From a virus, in the IMG/VR virus record IMGVR_UViG_3300029787_000208, positions 1 to 31,659 of that record: a stretch of DNA of 31,659 nt; one strand, written 5' to 3'. Both the position numbers and the translations under genes were made by a program. Below, one piece after another: positions 31,066 through 31,659 of this stretch. The notes under the pieces were generated by a model. The model did no database searches, was not told the origin of the DNA, and was given only the letters and a program-made list of their open reading frames with translations. Position 1 is the stretch's first letter; every line of letters starts with the position of its first letter.

Positions 31066-31401
31066 TCAGTATGTCAAATCACTATTCGCAGAAGCTGTTA
31101 ATGCAAGTAGGTCTGTCTCATCTAAATAAAAGCCATTGTCTTTGCCCACTAAAACTAGTGATGCATCAGCAGGTACAGATATTGTACTAGCTATCTTTAC
31201 ATAGTTTGATCCATTGTCTGTGCTTACTTCTGCAGTAATATCAGCAGCATTACTACCATCTATGTTTGCAATAATAAGTGAGTTTATCTTTGCGCAGTTT
31301 TCTGCAGGAACATCAACTATGTCTGCTCTACTTGTCGTGACTGCACCAACTGCTACTTTAGGTGTAATAGTTGCTACATTAATTATATTTGGAGTTGCCA
31401 T
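31066..31401 (-). CDS. Small tail-associated virion protein, frame ends at Fn3 junction (111 aa)
   Basis: Starts MATPNIINVATITPKVAVG and continues with beta-rich segments (INSLIIANIDGSNAADI, STISVPADASLVLVGKDNG, YLDETDLLALTAS), a family I know from marine phage tail regions, function unknown. Relatives usually continue with a further beta strand after the equivalent of SDLTY, where this frame stops. AAAAGGTAA precedes the ATG. The stop (31066-31068) lies within 8 bases of the upstream limit of the Fn3 frame, so this may be the N-terminal part of a single longer protein. Confidence 0.75.
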   Translation of the reverse strand: MATPNIINVATITPKVAVGAVTTSRADIVDVPAENCAKINSLIIANIDGSNAADITAEVSTDNGSNYVKIASTISVPADASLVLVGKDNGFYLDETDLLALTASANSDLTY

Positions 31402-31418
31402 TTACCTTTTCCTTTTTA

Positions 31419-31659
31419 CTATCCAAACACTATCGCCATAGCAATAGCAAAGCCCTTAGTAGCAGAGCTACCACTAGCATAAGTTTTTACATCTGAGGCA
31501 GGAATAGTTTTCATCGTTCCACCATCATTAACTACAAACCCATCTGCATCTGCTACTGTTATTGAACCGCCAACAGAAGTATCACCGTCTAGTAGATTTA
31601 ACTCTGAGGCAGTAGCAGTAACGCCATCAAGTATGTTTAGTTCCGTTGCTGTTGATGTT
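31419..31659 (-). CDS. Tail fibre protein, C-terminal part (partial)
   Basis: Open from the window edge to TAG at 31419-31421, about 80 codons. Two copies of the common fibre repeat are visible (TATELNILDGVTA and TASELNLLDGDTS), then ITVADADGFVVNDGG and a C-terminal TIPASDVKTYA, followed by SATKGFAIAMAIVFG. This is a familiar ending of long phage tail fibres. The N-terminus lies beyond the window. It is followed after a short gap by the 111-aa gene. Confidence 0.8.
   Translation of the reverse strand, partial: TSTATELNILDGVTATASELNLLDGDTSVGGSITVADADGFVVNDGGTMKTIPASDVKTYASGSSATKGFAIAMAIVFG

Noticed and set aside
1-31659. tRNA, rRNA, integrase or attachment sites
   Set aside because: None could be recognised on either strand by reading; nothing supports a temperate lifestyle in this window.

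Overview
The window looks like part of a lytic marine podovirus genome. By gene content it best fits the HMO-2011-type group, described from SAR116, RCA roseobacters and SAR11. The strongest clue is a family-A DNA polymerase with a DnaJ-type zinc finger (two CxxCxGxG motifs) between its exonuclease and polymerase domains, a trait reported for HMO-2011. Genes are packed with ATGA, TAATG or TGATG junctions. No RNA polymerase, integrase, tRNA, rRNA or CRISPR is visible. Two sigma70-like promoters suggest use of the host RNA polymerase. The group assignment is inference; no database was searched.

Left part, + strand, 1-12241: DNA replication and nucleotide metabolism. In order: the end of an unknown gene, an HNH endonuclease with an AP2-like tail, a TOPRIM primase, a 38-codon overlapping ORF, a GIY-YIG-like (T5orf172) protein, and a run of four small membrane or exported proteins. 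Then come a short broken coiled-coil ORF, a RecA/DnaB-like helicase, the DNA polymerase and a strong promoter. After the promoter lie a candidate ssDNA-binding protein with an acidic tail, a Cas4/RecB-like nuclease with four cysteines, a DUF6447-like protein, a T7-type endonuclease I, an unknown gene, DUF3310, a 59-aa protein, a class II (B12-dependent) ribonucleotide reductase and two small genes. Helicase, primase and polymerase would copy DNA, the nuclease and endonuclease I would degrade host DNA and resolve branches, and the reductase would supply dNTPs.

Junction, about 12240: the two transcription directions converge. A 57-codon minus-strand ORF fills most of the gap, leaving 2 bases between the two stop codons. 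No clear terminator is visible.

Right part, - strand, 12244-31659, read right to left: virion genes. At the right edge are the end of a tail-fibre gene, then a 111-aa virion protein whose frame breaks exactly where an Fn3 domain begins, two paralogous six-repeat propeller-like adhesins, and a multi-repeat fibre protein of DUF7483 type. A promoter at 26683-26711 precedes a coiled-coil protein, two small membrane proteins that may act in lysis, a 1380-aa protein with a perfectly phased 22-residue repeat rod, a peptidoglycan-binding-domain protein, a three-TM protein, and an acidic small protein. The run ends with a 536-aa internal protein, a lytic transglycosylase and a 1229-aa probable ejection protein. 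Capsid, portal and terminase genes are not in the window and probably lie to the right.

The points most worth a second look are the frameshift joining the 111-aa protein to Fn3 and propeller repeats, the 22-residue repeat rod, the paired adhesins whose shared C-terminal HGGIA codons contain the next gene's ribosome binding site, and the cluster of small membrane proteins inside the replication module.
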